Positions 28,026 to 40,089 of a stretch of DNA of 64,000 nt are shown here, in pieces. Position 1 is the first letter of the stretch; each line of letters starts with the position of its first letter. The stretch lies in NCBI RefSeq assembly GCF_000003815.2, contig NW_023365791.1:86958-150957 (forward strand), read 5' to 3'. The stretch is from Branchiostoma floridae. Its lineage: Eukaryota > Chordata > Leptocardii > Amphioxiformes > Branchiostomatidae. The notes beneath the pieces were generated by a model. The model was not told the DNA's origin. It was given only the letters and a program-made list of their open reading frames with translations, and made no database searches. Position numbers and translations under genes: made by a program.

Positions 28026-30476
28026 ATGGCGAAAGGGGGTGCAGGCAAACGTGTACAAAGGACCAGTTCAGCTTCGTCATCCTCCAGACGCTTCCATACT
28101 CTCCAGATGGGGCTGAAAATGCTAACGTCGCTGAAGTTCTGGGCCGCCATCCTTGTCGTTGCCCTTGTCCTTGGATTTTACCAGCTAGCCGGTAGGGAAA
28201 CGTTTTCTGATGTCCTCGCCAAGGAGAAGAAAATGTCGGCAGCCCATATGGCACAAGACGCTTCATCAGTAGATCCGTTGAAGACCAAAGCGAAAACCGA
28301 CACCAAAGAACCTAATCCTGTGAAAGATGGTAAAGAACAACATGAGGCATCTGACGAGACTCGTGATACTGAAGATTCCAAGAAAGACTCTCAAATCAGA
28401 GAATACCACGTTTTGCAGATGTTCACGAAAGCTGGGAACAATAGAGGACTGATAGACAAGTTCAAGCTGTGTTTTAATTCCATGATGCAGAAATCCAGCA
28501 TTCGTCCCGACAATGGAGAGATCCTACACCTACATCTTGTATCAGATCCGGATAGCAAGGCCATAGCAGAGGGTATAGTGGACACGTGGCTAAAGAAGGG
28601 CCTGTTGAAGGTAGTGTAAAGTATACTTAGTAACAGTGTATCTAATCTTTAGTGATAGATTCTTAAACTGCAAGTTGAAGTTGAAGTCTGGTGATTTTCT
28701 GACATAATTTACACAATTCTATATATTGTAACGTTACCCTTTTCGTTGTCAAAATTCTTAACCGTTTTTTCACATTGCTGTTTGTTTTCTTTGTCCATTG
28801 ATTTATTGATGCCATATATACGGTGGGAATAATATGTCAACAGTGTGACTTGACAAATCCTATTTTAGAAGCATTTATTATGGGGGGGGGGGAGATTATT
28901 GGGTTGGCTGTACAAATATGACTTTCAGATAAGAAATTCATCAAGTATGTATAGAGTCAACACTTGCATCTGCACAATGTTTTTCACATGTACTGTCTAC
29001 ATGAATGGTCTGCCTGACACATGCATCATAATATATAATATATACATGTGTGTATATTGCAAAGATTGCATGGTATATCCAACCTGTCACAAACAAAAAT
29101 TTTGTCTTATGCATGTACTTGTATGTGTCTTTATCCAACTTTCCTTAAAATAGTACTACATATCTTCTTAAAACCAAACTTAGTGGCCAGACTAAAGTAG
29201 GCATGTACTAGTATAAATGGATGCCTACGTGGCAGCCTTATGCAATCATTAAGTATTAGCTGCTCACTCAGCTGTGACTATAAGAGGGGCGGACTTAACT
29301 GTTAAACCCATTAGAAGGCTTCAGCAGGTGGCTAAGTACCTTGAGAAGTTGAGCTAGGGAATCAAGCAAACCAATCTTCGAAGGTCTACAAATTTGCAAT
29401 GGGATAAAAAATATTCTATTTCAGTATAATTCTGAAGGAATCTCCTAAATATGATGCATAGAAGAAATGATACTGCAGGTTTGAAATACAAAGTAAAACA
29501 TTCAACAGGCAAGTATAATTTTCAAATCACAATTTCCAAATTCACAGTTTTCCTTCCAGTTTTCAGCAGCAAGATGTGTCTGTCCTTAGTGCTGAAAGTG
29601 TAATCTATGAAGATGTTACCTTCAGTTTGTGTCTGTCACAATTCAGTTTGAATAAGCAACACTATAGTACATGAAAAATTGTAGCAGCTGTGTAATGATG
29701 CCTACGTATAGACAGAAATAGTGAGCAGTAGTCTATGATATGCAACAATGATACATGTTATGCAAATCAGATGTTAACTAGCCTCTCTTTCCTTTCAGCT
29801 GTCTTTTCATGATCCAGTCCAACTGACAGAGACCCTCTACCCCATTGTAAAACCAATGCAAGAGAAGTTCAGTGCAGGAGCAAATGCTTATTATGGAGAC
29901 TCCATCTTCTTCCTATCTGTGGGTATGCATAAAGTATTCCCCAGTGACACCAAACACATCGTCCAACTCGATTGCGATCTCAAGTTCCGATCAGACATCC
30001 GAGAACTATTTGATATGTTTGACCATTTCGAGTCCGATAACGTCATTGGAATTGCAGAGGAACAGCAGCCGGTATACAGGCATACGTTTTGGCAATACAG
30101 AAATGAGCACAAAGGTACAAAAGTTGGGGACCCCCCTCCCAACGGCCAACCAGGCTTCAACAGTGGCGTTCTGTTGTTGGACTTGGACAAGATGAGGGGG
30201 TCGCGTCTCTACAACTCCCTCCTAAATGGTACGGTGGTGCACACCATGTCGGAGGAGTTCCACTTCAAGGGGCACCTGGGGGACCAGGACTACTTCACGC
30301 TTCTGAGCTACAGGTATCCCCAGCTGTTCCATGTGCTGCCCTGCACCTGGAACCGGCAGCTGTGCACCTGGTGGCAGGACAAGGGGTACCAGGAGGTGTT
30401 CGACTTTTACCACGACTGTGCGGGGGAAATCAACATCTACCATGGAAACTGTAACACTCCAATTCCAGATGGATAG
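28026..30476 (+). CDS. XXYLT1: Xyloside alpha-1,3-xylosyltransferase (GT8 family)
   Basis: ER type II glycosyltransferase adding the second xylose to Xyl-Glc on EGF repeats such as those of Notch. Two exons, 28026-28610 and 29799-30476, join in phase 0 to give 420 residues. ATG 28026 was chosen because MAKGGAGKRV gives a short basic cytosolic tail before the single membrane anchor (about residues 37-54); an in-frame ATG at 27954 is less likely. An acidic/Lys-rich stem follows. The catalytic domain has the DxD metal/UDP motif in QLDCDLKF (DCD at about 253-255) and the family blocks QPVYRHTFWQYR, GFNSGVLLLDLD, GHLGDQDYFT, CTWNRQLCTWW and IYHGNCNTPIPDG at the C-terminus. The human gene has more introns. 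AATAAA at 31481 is a candidate poly(A) signal. Confidence 0.93.
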
Positions 30477-32307
30477 TTGTTCTTGTTAATTCGTATACTT
30501 GTCTATGTGTGATTGCTTGTTTGATACTTTGTTGCATAATCTGGCTGCAAATTTTTATATCAGAAGGGAGTAATTGTATGTAATTTTGAGCATTAAGCAT
30601 TACCTTTTCTGTTGCTTATACACTATACCTTTAGTTACCATTTTCTCCTTGTATATTTGTGTGTTTGCTTTGTTGCATAATCTGGCTACCAATTTCTATA
30701 TAAAAAGATTTATAACATAACTTCAAGTACTGGTAATGCAAGGAACATTTCTTTGGCGTCCTGAGTGTTATTTAGGGATGACATACTATAAGTGGAACAT
30801 GAATGATGCAATTTGTCATAATATTAGCTGAAGAATCATGAAGAATATTATTTGCATTTGGCACAAAGATTACTCATATTTTATTGGACCAATATAAGCG
30901 GAAGTTAAATTACAATAACTGCACTGTAAAATTTTAATCCCTGGCAAGCTGCTGGCAGAATGTGCAATAATTTAAGATGTGCAACAAGATAAATAAGAGG
31001 TGCTTTTACTACCAACATGATCATGACCAATTCTTCTGTTGTTAGATTTTGTACCATTTTTCAATGGTGAAACAATGCAGTCTTATGGACTCATATATCA
31101 ATTAAGTAATGTGGATGATTCTTTTTTCCATTGATCTGTCCATGACCTGTTCACAATATCACTATCATGGTTTACTAAGCTTGAAATGAGTTTATGGAGC
31201 TGGTGTATATCTAAATTGCTGTACATAACTCAGATCAACATGTTATAGGGAGATTTTGCAAAGGGCAGAATTCCAGTGCTGTATATCATGCAACCTTTGA
31301 GGTCACATTTTTGCAAAACAAGTTCATCGCATCTTTCCTATTCATTTGTAATATCATTTAGTATCATGAATCATTGTAACTTCACTCACATGCTCACACT
31401 AACTGTTTTCACTTGGAAATGAGAATTTAGAAACTACCTACTAGTAGTAACAAATGCAACATGATCACAGTGATGTACTTAATAAATCATTTTTCACCCT
31501 CCATGACTTCTGTGTTGTGATGTGAGATGGAAAATATAAATGAGTTGGAAAATATATTATTTTACAGAATCTGAGGAATAGATAAGGATTATGCAGGTTT
31601 CTCGTAAACTTGAAGAAGACACACAGTATTATGACATCTTATGAGATGAGGATGACAAACCAAAACAGTTCAAAATACATCCATGAATTTCTTTATTTGG
31701 GAATAGAAATACTCAACATACAAAATGTATAGAACTCCTTCCTCACCAAAATACAAAATAAGATTATCATTTTTTGTTTCATACTTGTGTGTAAAAATAT
31801 CACCTCAACCTTGGTCCCACATCAGTTTTCACCATATCATGTCACAAAACACTCTTCTGTACACAGATATAATGTGTATGTACAATAAGGAAAATATTAG
31901 AATATAGCAATGGTAAAGAACAATGTGGCTAACTTATAGCTAAAATGTAAATGTACAATAAGACTTAATATGTAATATTCGATCTCAGCATATAAATTTC
32001 ATGGAAAGAATCAACATGATTGTGGCTTGCAATTTTGAAAAATGTTGCTAGGTGCATGACTTATCTAATAGTATTCAGAGACTTCAAACAGTACATGGCT
32101 CTCTGGCTAATACACAGTATAATACACATACTGGCTAAAATATAATCCCTTTTATTGATTCAACAATTTAAAAGTAGTGTAATAGAGTGTACAATTTTCT
32201 TAGCTACATGTGTATCAAATTAAAAGAAAATTTGAATGTACACTGTAATTCTTCTTGTGGAAGCACTACAAAGCATTTTAGGCATTAGTTGTTGCTTGGC
32301 TGTGACT
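30477..32307. other. Convergent 3' regions of XXYLT1 (plus) and the PPxY membrane gene (minus)
   Basis: AT-rich, with no coding signal. It contains a plus-strand AATAAA at 31481 and a minus-strand AATAAA (TTTATT at 32151-32156). The word TTGCATAATCTGGCT occurs twice (30532 and 30673), a short local duplication. Confidence 0.6.
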
Positions 32308-34322
32308 TCACAGGGGTACTTTAGTTTCAGGTGAATATGGCGGGGGAGGCTCGGCCCACGTTGACGGGCCGCCCGGTACCGGCTGGGGTTGATCCTCGCG
32401 GAGGGGCTCGGCACCGGGATACGGTCGAACGAGGTAAAGTTGTGCTCCTGAGTACGGTGTCTCATCCTGAGAGTATGGCGGTGGTGCCACCGGGAATGTC
32501 GCCATTGTAGCTGCCTCCATATTGGGGTCACCTTAGTAAATTAAAAAACATTGTATCAATGGCAAGTTGACTTACCATATGGTTTCATTCAGCCTCCAGG
32601 AAGAACAGTGACATGTCAGTCACTAATGAAGATCCGAATCAAATCAAATCAAACATAACATTGTATCAAATTTAGTTGCATTATGAAACAAGTAACACTT
32701 AGTGGGACCAAGGAGGGTATTAATGAACCAATAGCATAAATAACACGATAGACTCAACATGTTACCCTATTCATAACTACAGATATTCATATGCATGCAT
32801 GTAGGCAATGCAATTGTACACACTTTTCTATTTTCATGTAGTAATAAGTAGCTGTAATACACCTTACAAAAGTCGCTGTACTTTTGTTTTTTCAATAAAG
32901 ATTTCTGTATATAATTGATAGAAAAAACTTACTGAGATATACCAAATAATATTCACAATAAAATGCAGAACCATGAAAAGAAGTTACCTGTAATGGCTGT
33001 TATAGCTGGTTTCTTCTTGGGCTTCTTGGATGACCTTACACAACAGTAGCAGCAACCGATAGTCAGGAGGATCGTGACAAACAAACATGCTGCCACCATG
33101 CCCAGAACATTAGGAGTGCAGCCGAACACTGGGATCTTCTTACCAAGGGCACAGTCATTATCATCATCTGCTGATGCTGTTACATGTGGAAGGAAAAGAA
33201 TATGATATTTAGCTTAGATATCATATAACATTACACATTTAACAAGGATTCTTCCATTAATTCCCAATAAACCTAGTTGTCAGTACATCATGTATAACAT
33301 TATATGATGTACAGGTACATGTAAGATTGTTATTGTTTTGTTCTGCTTGAAAATGATGCGTTGCTTAGCACTTGCTTTTGATTTCTTATGACAGTGAGGT
33401 TTGGTAAAACCTCCTTGCTTAAAATGAACATTTGATGGGTCTTGGCAACATGACATTAAACTGTACTGAAGTAGCTGATGCCATCTTGGCTACATGACAT
33501 TAAACTGTACTGATAGTAGCTGATGCTATCTTGGCTACATGACATTAAACTGTACTGATAGTAGCTGATGCCATCTTGGCTACATGACATTAAACTGTAC
33601 TGATAGTAGCTGATGCCATCTTGGTTACATGACATTAAACTGAACTAGTAGCTGATGCCATCTTGGTTACATGACATTAAACTGTACTGATAGTAGCTGA
33701 TGCCATCTGAACTTTGATTTTCTGCACCAACCTGTTAGCGGCAGAACTCCAATACGTCAAAGCACTCAATTGAAAATAATCTCTAACGTTACATCCCTAA
33801 CGTTACATCTATTGTCAGCAAGACATTGTTTAAGCCAGGTCTTTACACTGAAAATTTCAACGTGCCTCATCTACGATCGTCAGAAATTTTCTTCTTGTAG
33901 AGACAATAAAGAAGACACACATTAGTGTTATGTATTTTTACTGTGCCACAGCTTCTGACTGACACACAATGGAAATTTCCGCGCTAACACCTGTCGAACC
34001 AGCTCAAAATCGACCTTATTTTGGAGACGTTTCTGTTCAAATCAAGTATCAAACAAGAAGGTAACGTTACATGGGTAATGGGTAAACCAGTCTGGAACAA
34101 AACAAGCTGGTACTTCTCAACTAAACCTGTTACTAAACCTTATTCCGTGAAACATTGTGTAACATCCATGTACGTAACGTATAAGGTTACGTAGTCAAAT
34201 GTTACCTAATCACAACAGCCAAGGAGGTAAAGTTCAATTCCTCCTTGCAACAACTTACCAAAGTCCAGAACTCCTAACAGCACCGACAGAACAGCTAGCG
34301 CCGTTCTCGGTACTCTACTCAT
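32308..34322 (-). CDS. Small single-pass membrane protein with two PPxY motifs, Shisa-like layout
   Basis: Not assigned to a named gene. Exons 34259-34322, 32988-33176 and 32308-32531 (minus strand) join in phases 1 and 1 to give 158 residues. A signal peptide (MSRVPRTALAVLSVLLG) is followed by a very short extracellular part with only two Cys (DCALGKKIPVFGC), a membrane helix (LGMVAACLFVTILLTIG) with Cys-rich inner edge CCYCCV, a basic stretch SSKKPKKKP, and a proline-rich tail containing APPPYS and EPPPPYS. PPxY motifs bind WW domains of NEDD4-type ubiquitin ligases. The phase-1 signal-peptide intron and the tail exon match the Shisa genes further right, but the Cys-rich Shisa domain is missing. 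Confidence 0.8.
33445..33716. repeat. Minisatellite of about 45-bp units in intron 1 of the PPxY gene
   Basis: About six head-to-tail copies of a unit containing ATGACATTAAACTGTACTG and AGTAGCTGATGCCATCTTGG. The last copy ends GATGCCATCTGAACTTT. The same ending occurs inside the 35.3-38.4 kb transposon at 37199-37223. Confidence 0.9.
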
Positions 34323-35311
34323 GACGGCAGGAGGTACGGCTATGTTTATGAACGCTATCAAACCATGCAAAACTGTCAAAATCTAACTATACTCTGACTC
34401 CACTTCTCAAGAAGAAGGGCCGTGGGGTCAGGTCAGTCGTGACGCACCGCAATACCTGGCGACCGCAAGCAAACGCTATAAAAAACGTTAGCAAAAGTAA
34501 ATTAAGAATAGGCGAGAAACAAGAGTTTGAAAACTGTCTTCTTAACCGTAGAGTATTTTAAAAGGTTGTCAAAACAAATCATAAAAGGGAAAAGCTACGC
34601 ATATTTTAAGTTACAAAATTGACGTCGCTGCGATTCAATGCGGTGTATAGACATTAGGGTGCTGCCAGACCATATAGCCGAGCATAGATGTGTCGGATTT
34701 CCTAAAAAGGCCGTGGGTTGTATCTGTCCACGGGTAGTGCTATACAATTCAAGTGACAAGAATAAAGCACACTTTGTCATCTTGATGCCATAACGTCTGA
34801 AAGTTAATCAGCGTCAACGGCGAAAAAGGGGCTATCCGGGTCAGCGCCTTGCGCGCTTAATCCCAATAGGTTTCGAGCCCTGTAGAAAAGTAACAAAGTA
34901 ATTTTCAGTACTCAGATGACTTTTTGCAATCTACACATGGGTACTGCTATACAATTCAAGTGACTAAAGTAACGCACTCTTTGTCATCTTGATGTCATAA
35001 CCCTTGAAAGTAAATGAATATTCAGCGTCTGTGGTGAAAAAGGAGCTTTCCGGTTTTACCAATTTGAGCGGTCAATCCCAATAGGTTTCGAGCCCTGTAG
35101 AAAAGTTACAAAGTAATTTTCAGTACTCAGAACACTTTTTGCCATCTGTCCACGGGTAGTGCTATGCAATTCAAGTGACTAAAGTAACGCACACTCTGTC
35201 ATATTGATGCCATAACGTTTAAAAGTTATGAATGTTCAGCGTCAATGGAAAAATTGGCTTTCCGGGTCCCCGACTTGCGCGGTTAGTCCCAATACTAGGT
35301 TTCGAGCCCTG

Positions 35312-38300
35312 TAGTCTAGGCGATTGGTGCAAAAATTGCTCAAATTATGGTAAAAGCATGAAACTTGGCTCAAGTGTTCCATACAACAATAGAAACAATA
35401 GAGTTAATTCCAGTTGTGGCGGCCATGTTGGATTTCCGGGGTCATCCGGGGTCATGGCACCAGAACGAGACTGCAGGTGGTACCATCTGGGCATTCTACT
35501 ATATAGGCTGTATTGCAGACATAAGTATGTCATCTTTGGGAGTGCATTTCACCCCTCTAAGGTTAACAACTGCACAATATATGCCTGTTATCTATAGAAA
35601 ATATTGTTAGGCACATTTGAATTTGATTTTGGTGATTTTTTTTATCAATTTTTCACATTTTTTTATGGGTGACCTGAGAACAATTAGTGTCAGTGTTTAT
35701 ATCATCCATTAGTGCTTTGTATTGGTAACTGTGATATAGTAGGTTTACTATTGGGGTTAAACCCTACAAATACACAAAATATGGGGATGACATCTTTGCG
35801 GGTAGAAATTTAGAAGACATTTGGCAGTTGTTCTGATGATTTATTGATGCCAAGATCCGTTCTGCAAACTACGCTCTATGGGAATGTCATGCCGGGTGTG
35901 CTCCTTTACTTTCTTCCCAATTCATGTTTTCATTGTTTTATTCTAGTTTACACAACATAACCCTACACAAAAAGTCCATGTGTTGGGTCCATAAAATTGT
36001 GGGATGAAATGTAGCAGATTTTTTTCTGTTAGGGATTTTTCAATGCCAATGTTGAGAAAAACGTAAATTTTATCGTCAGTAGAAGAGGTAAATTGGTGAT
36101 AGAACTTAGTAATACATGTACGTAGTTTTATGAACAGATCTGTCAGTCCGATATTTTCATGTTTTTGTAGGGTTTAATAACAGTTACCGATACACAGCGC
36201 ACATGGAGGATATAAACACTGACATTAATTGTTCTCAGGTCACCCATAAAAAAATGTGAAAAATTAATAAAAAATATCACCAAAATCAAGTTCAAATGTC
36301 CCAAACAATATTTTCTATAGATAACAGGCATATATTGTGCAGTTGTTAACCTTAGAGGGGTGAAATGCACTCCCAAAGATGACATACTTATGTCTGCAAT
36401 ACAGCCTATATAGTAGAATGCCCAGCTGGTACCACCTGCAGTCTCGTTCTGGTGCCATGACCCCGGATGACCCCGGAAATCCAACATGGCCGCCACAACT
36501 GGAATTAACTCTATTCTAGGGGTGGAGCCCAAAGAAACCTGCTTTTACATGGCAACTGTTGCTAGGCAACTTTTTTTGCATGGCAACGAGTACCAAAGTG
36601 AGTTTAAGTCTACATTTCTGCCTGAAAATGCCTTGATTTGAAGGCCAAATGACACAAAAGTGGGTACTGTGGTAACCAAGACCCATTTGTTTAGAATTTC
36701 GACTGTCCTTCTTAACTGTAAATCTTCAGAAATCTACTTTTATGCAATTTTCTTATAAAAAATGTACATTTTTGGCTTTTGTGTCACAGTACTTCATGTG
36801 ATTAGGCTGTAACTTGGTAAAATATGTGATTGACTATTCTATCATAGCACACTGTACAAAATGTGTCAGCAGGGGTACTGTGGTTTGTGAAAAATTGACG
36901 ATTTGGGTAATTTTTACCAATAATGTCAATTTTTAGGGTTCTGTTCCATTGTACATGTTATCTAAATAATTGGCATTAACATGCTTAAATATAGGCAAAA
37001 TCATAAAACCTTAAGTAAATATTAAAAGTCACAATATGGGGCAGGAGAGTTCCATTTTGTAATCTTTAGAACTGCCTAATTTGTTTCTATGGCAACCGTT
37101 GCTAAGGAAAAGATGCGTTCACAGCAACGAGAAGCCCTATAGTTTTATGAAGCTGCTTAAAGTATGTAAAAGTCTTCAGTTCATGAAGCAGTTGTTGTAG
37201 TAGCTGATGCCATCTGAACTTTAGAGGTCTAACATAACTGATACTCAGGTTATTTCAATATAGGGCATAGAAATATACATATGTGGTCTGAAATAGTCCA
37301 AAATCACAAAATTATATCATTCCAAAGTGTATGCCAAAGATGTGAATAATACCCTGTGAACATGTGTTTTCATCACCAGAGATGAAATTCGAGGTCATTT
37401 GGTTTAGTATACCAAGGCACCAGAGTCCAAATTAATTAATTTTTTTGTCAAAATTTCTGAAAAGAGGAAAAAAATCCCAAACTAGACAATTCTAAAGTGG
37501 TCAATGCCAAAAGTGTGCATACGTCCTGTGGCCACTGATATATCCGGATCATTTCCGTTAAGACCATTAACGTTACTCTCTGTAGCCAAATGAAGATGCA
37601 AGACCTGCCTGGTACAAACAATGATATCTTCAGAAAGGCAATCCAAGATAGCGGCACTACCTAATGCATCTAAGGAGGTGGATGCATCATTTAACCCTAT
37701 TCAGACGCTAGATACTTTGAAAGGTAAGAAAATGAAAACTCTCCCGCTTCTTGTTGTTTTTGTTTATTTTGATGTTATTTTGATATGTATTACTCAAGTT
37801 ATGCTGCTCTATTTTATCATAGTTTGACACCCCCAAGATAGACATTTTTGGTAAAAAATAGCCCAAAACGGCCATCGTAATTTACAAATCATGACTAGAT
37901 CAACAGCTAAAAGTATCATATATCCAATAGGGGATCATAAAATCTACATTTGTATTTTGAAGCAAGTTTTAATGATGATTCAATGTACTTAAAATCAGAA
38001 GGAGCCCAAAATAGACATTTTAAGTCAGAAACTGCCCCAAACAACCTTTTTTAACAGATTTTCTCGGTCTTGACAAATCAATTTGCACAACATGCTAAGG
38101 AGACCTATTTCTTGTATAATCTGACCAAATTTTAGCTTTGTAACTTGAATTATTATAGCACAGACGTCAATAGTGAAGCTTTTTGCTGGGGAAATCAGTT
38201 ACCTAGCAACCGTTGCTAAGAAACGTGCATTTTGAATTGGCTCCACCCTTCAAAATACTTAGTACATACTCAGGAATCATCATGCCAAGTTTCATGCTTT

Positions 38301-38351
38301 TACCACATTTTGAGCAATTCTACCTATATTTTGCACCAATCGCCTAGATTA
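35312..38351. mobile_element. About 3-kb inverted-repeat DNA transposon inserted in the satellite
   Basis: The left end TCTAGGCGATTGGTGCAAAA with CATGAAACTTGG, and its inverted copy at 38278-38348 (CCAAGTTTCATG, then TTTTGCACCAATCGCCTAGA), are about 70 bp long. The satellite reads GAGCCCTG up to the left end and CTGTAGAAAAG after the right end, so the empty site can be seen; the target duplication is CTG or CTGTAG depending on where the end is placed. No transposase frame was found. Confidence 0.75.
35396..36520. mobile_element. Nested element of about 1.1 kb with long inverted arms
   Basis: Arms of roughly 300-350 bp: 35396 onward (AATAGAGTTAATTCCAGTTG, GGCGGCCATGTTGGATTTCC) is mirrored by 36150-36520, ending CAACTGGAATTAACTCTATT. 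The arms are about 95% identical by eye. The interior is AT-rich with no long frame. It sits just inside the left end of the 3-kb element. Confidence 0.8.
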
Positions 38352-39059
38352 CTGTAGAAAAGTACCAACGTAATTTTCAGTACTCAGATGACTTTTTGCT
38401 ATCTGCCCACGGGTAGTGCTATGCAATTCAAGTGACTAAAGTAAAAGAACGCACACTCTGTCATCTTGATGCCATAACGTTTATTATATAAAAGTTATGA
38501 ATATTCAGCGTCAGTGGTGAAAAAGGAGCTTTCCGGTTTTACCAACTTGCGCGGTCAATCCCAATAGGTTTCGAGCCCTGTAGAAAAGTTACAAAGTAAT
38601 TTTCAGAACTCAGAACACGTTTTGCCATCTGCCCACGGGTAGTGCTATGCAATTCAAGTGACTAAAGTAACGCACACTTTGTCATCTTGATGCCATAACG
38701 TTTGAAAGTTATGAATGTTCAGCGTCAATGGAAAAATTGGTTTTCCGGGTCCCCGACTTGCGCACTTAATCCCAATAGGTTTCGAGCCCTGTAGAAAAGT
38801 AACAACGTGATTTTCAGTACTCATATGACTCTTTGCTATCCGTCCACGGGTAGTGCTATGCAATTCAAGTGACGGAAGTAACGCACACTTTGTCATCTTG
38901 ATGCCATAACGCTTGAAAGTTCAGAATATTCAGCGTCAGTGGTGAAAAAGGAGCTTTCCGGGTCTACCAATTTGCGCGGTTAATCTTAATACGTTTTGAG
39001 ACCTGAAGAAAAGTAACAATGTAATTTTCAGTACTCAGATGACTTAATCCGAATAGGTT

Positions 39060-39680
39060 TTCAAGTAAAGCCCGTGGTCAGAGTGTAGAAAGCCATCTGG
39101 CTGCAAAATATTACTTTGTAACGTTTCTACAAGGCTTGAAAACTGTTGGATTTATTAGCCGCGAATGTCGGCGATCCCCCGGAACTAAAATTTAGTTTAG
39201 TAATACGTACATTATGACACTATGTTCTCAACTTGCAAACGTAATGGCGTTAATATCTGCTTAATATGTGCTTGAATTTCAAAGTAAAGCCCGTGGAGAG
39301 TAGATCTAGAAAGCCATTTGGCTGCTAAAAATTACTTTGTTACGTTTCTACAAGGCTTAAAAACTGTTGGATTGGCCGCGAATTTTGGCGATCCGCCCGG
39401 CCTTCATACATGTTCATTTTCATTCATTTATTCATTTCAACTTTATTTCAGGCACTTGGCCCATATCACATACATAAAAGATAATATATTCTTAACTTTC
39501 AAACGTGATGGCGTACATACCTTAAAGTGTGCGTTACTTTTCATACTTGAATTTCAAAGAAAAGCCATTGGATTAGAGTAGCAAGCCATTTGGCTGCTAA
39601 AAATTAATTTGTTACGTTTCTACAAGGCTTGGAAACTGTTGGATTAGACGCGAATGTCGTCGATCCGTCCGGCCCTCTTT
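39060..39680. repeat. Three tandem units of about 220-275 bp
   Basis: AAAGCC, AAGCCATTTGGCTGC, TTACTTTGTTACGTTTCTAC, AAGGCTT and ACTGTTGGATT recur in order near 39066, 39286 and 39555. Each unit ends with a GCGAATGTCGGCGATCC-like sequence. Confidence 0.8.
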
Positions 39681-40089
39681 CCGACAATATCAGTCATTTT
39701 CGTGACTAATCATGTAGGTGATGGGTTTAATTCCACGTCAAAGTTCCCTTTTTTGCATCATTTTTTTTTACGTCAAAAAATTTTCCCCGCCCAAAATTAC
39801 AAAAGTAGAAAGGGTAAAGAAACTGAAACCCGGTTGTACTTAAAGCTTGAGGGATACCCTTCATTCCCATACACGACTTTTCTCCTTAAGATGTATTTCC
39901 TGGAAGACACGGCCTCCCGACTTGCTGAGGGCGCGCAGCCTCGACTTGAGACCCCAAATAAACTGGGGTGTGCACCTGGATGTCTTGGGGGTACATGATG
40001 ATAATGTAGTATTTACATAAATCTCAACTTACTTTCAAACGTAATGGCGTCAATATGTAATCGTTGATATTGTACTTTCGATATCATTT

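Larger units (their letters stand above)
34620..39000. repeat. Satellite of about 214-bp units interrupted by a large insertion
   Basis: Landmark TTTCGAGCCCTGTAG recurs at 34871, 35086 and 35300 (spacings 215 and 214) and again at 38569 and 38780 (spacing 211) beyond the insertion. Units also share CACGGGTAGTGCTATGCAAT, GTCATCTTGATGCCATAACG and AATATTCAGCGTCAGTGG. Short frames across the units are non-coding. Confidence 0.9.

Noticed and set aside
33445-33716. Possible CRISPR-like regular repeats
   Set aside because: Units are contiguous without unique spacers, in a eukaryotic intron; this is a minisatellite.
36560-38240. GTTGCTAGGCAAC-type words resembling RFX X-boxes
   Set aside because: They lie inside a transposon with no nearby start site and are more simply explained as element sequence.
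39654-39998. 114-codon frame starting MSSIRPALF
   Set aside because: It begins inside the tandem repeats, has no recognisable domain, promoter or splice context, and ends in AT-rich spacer.
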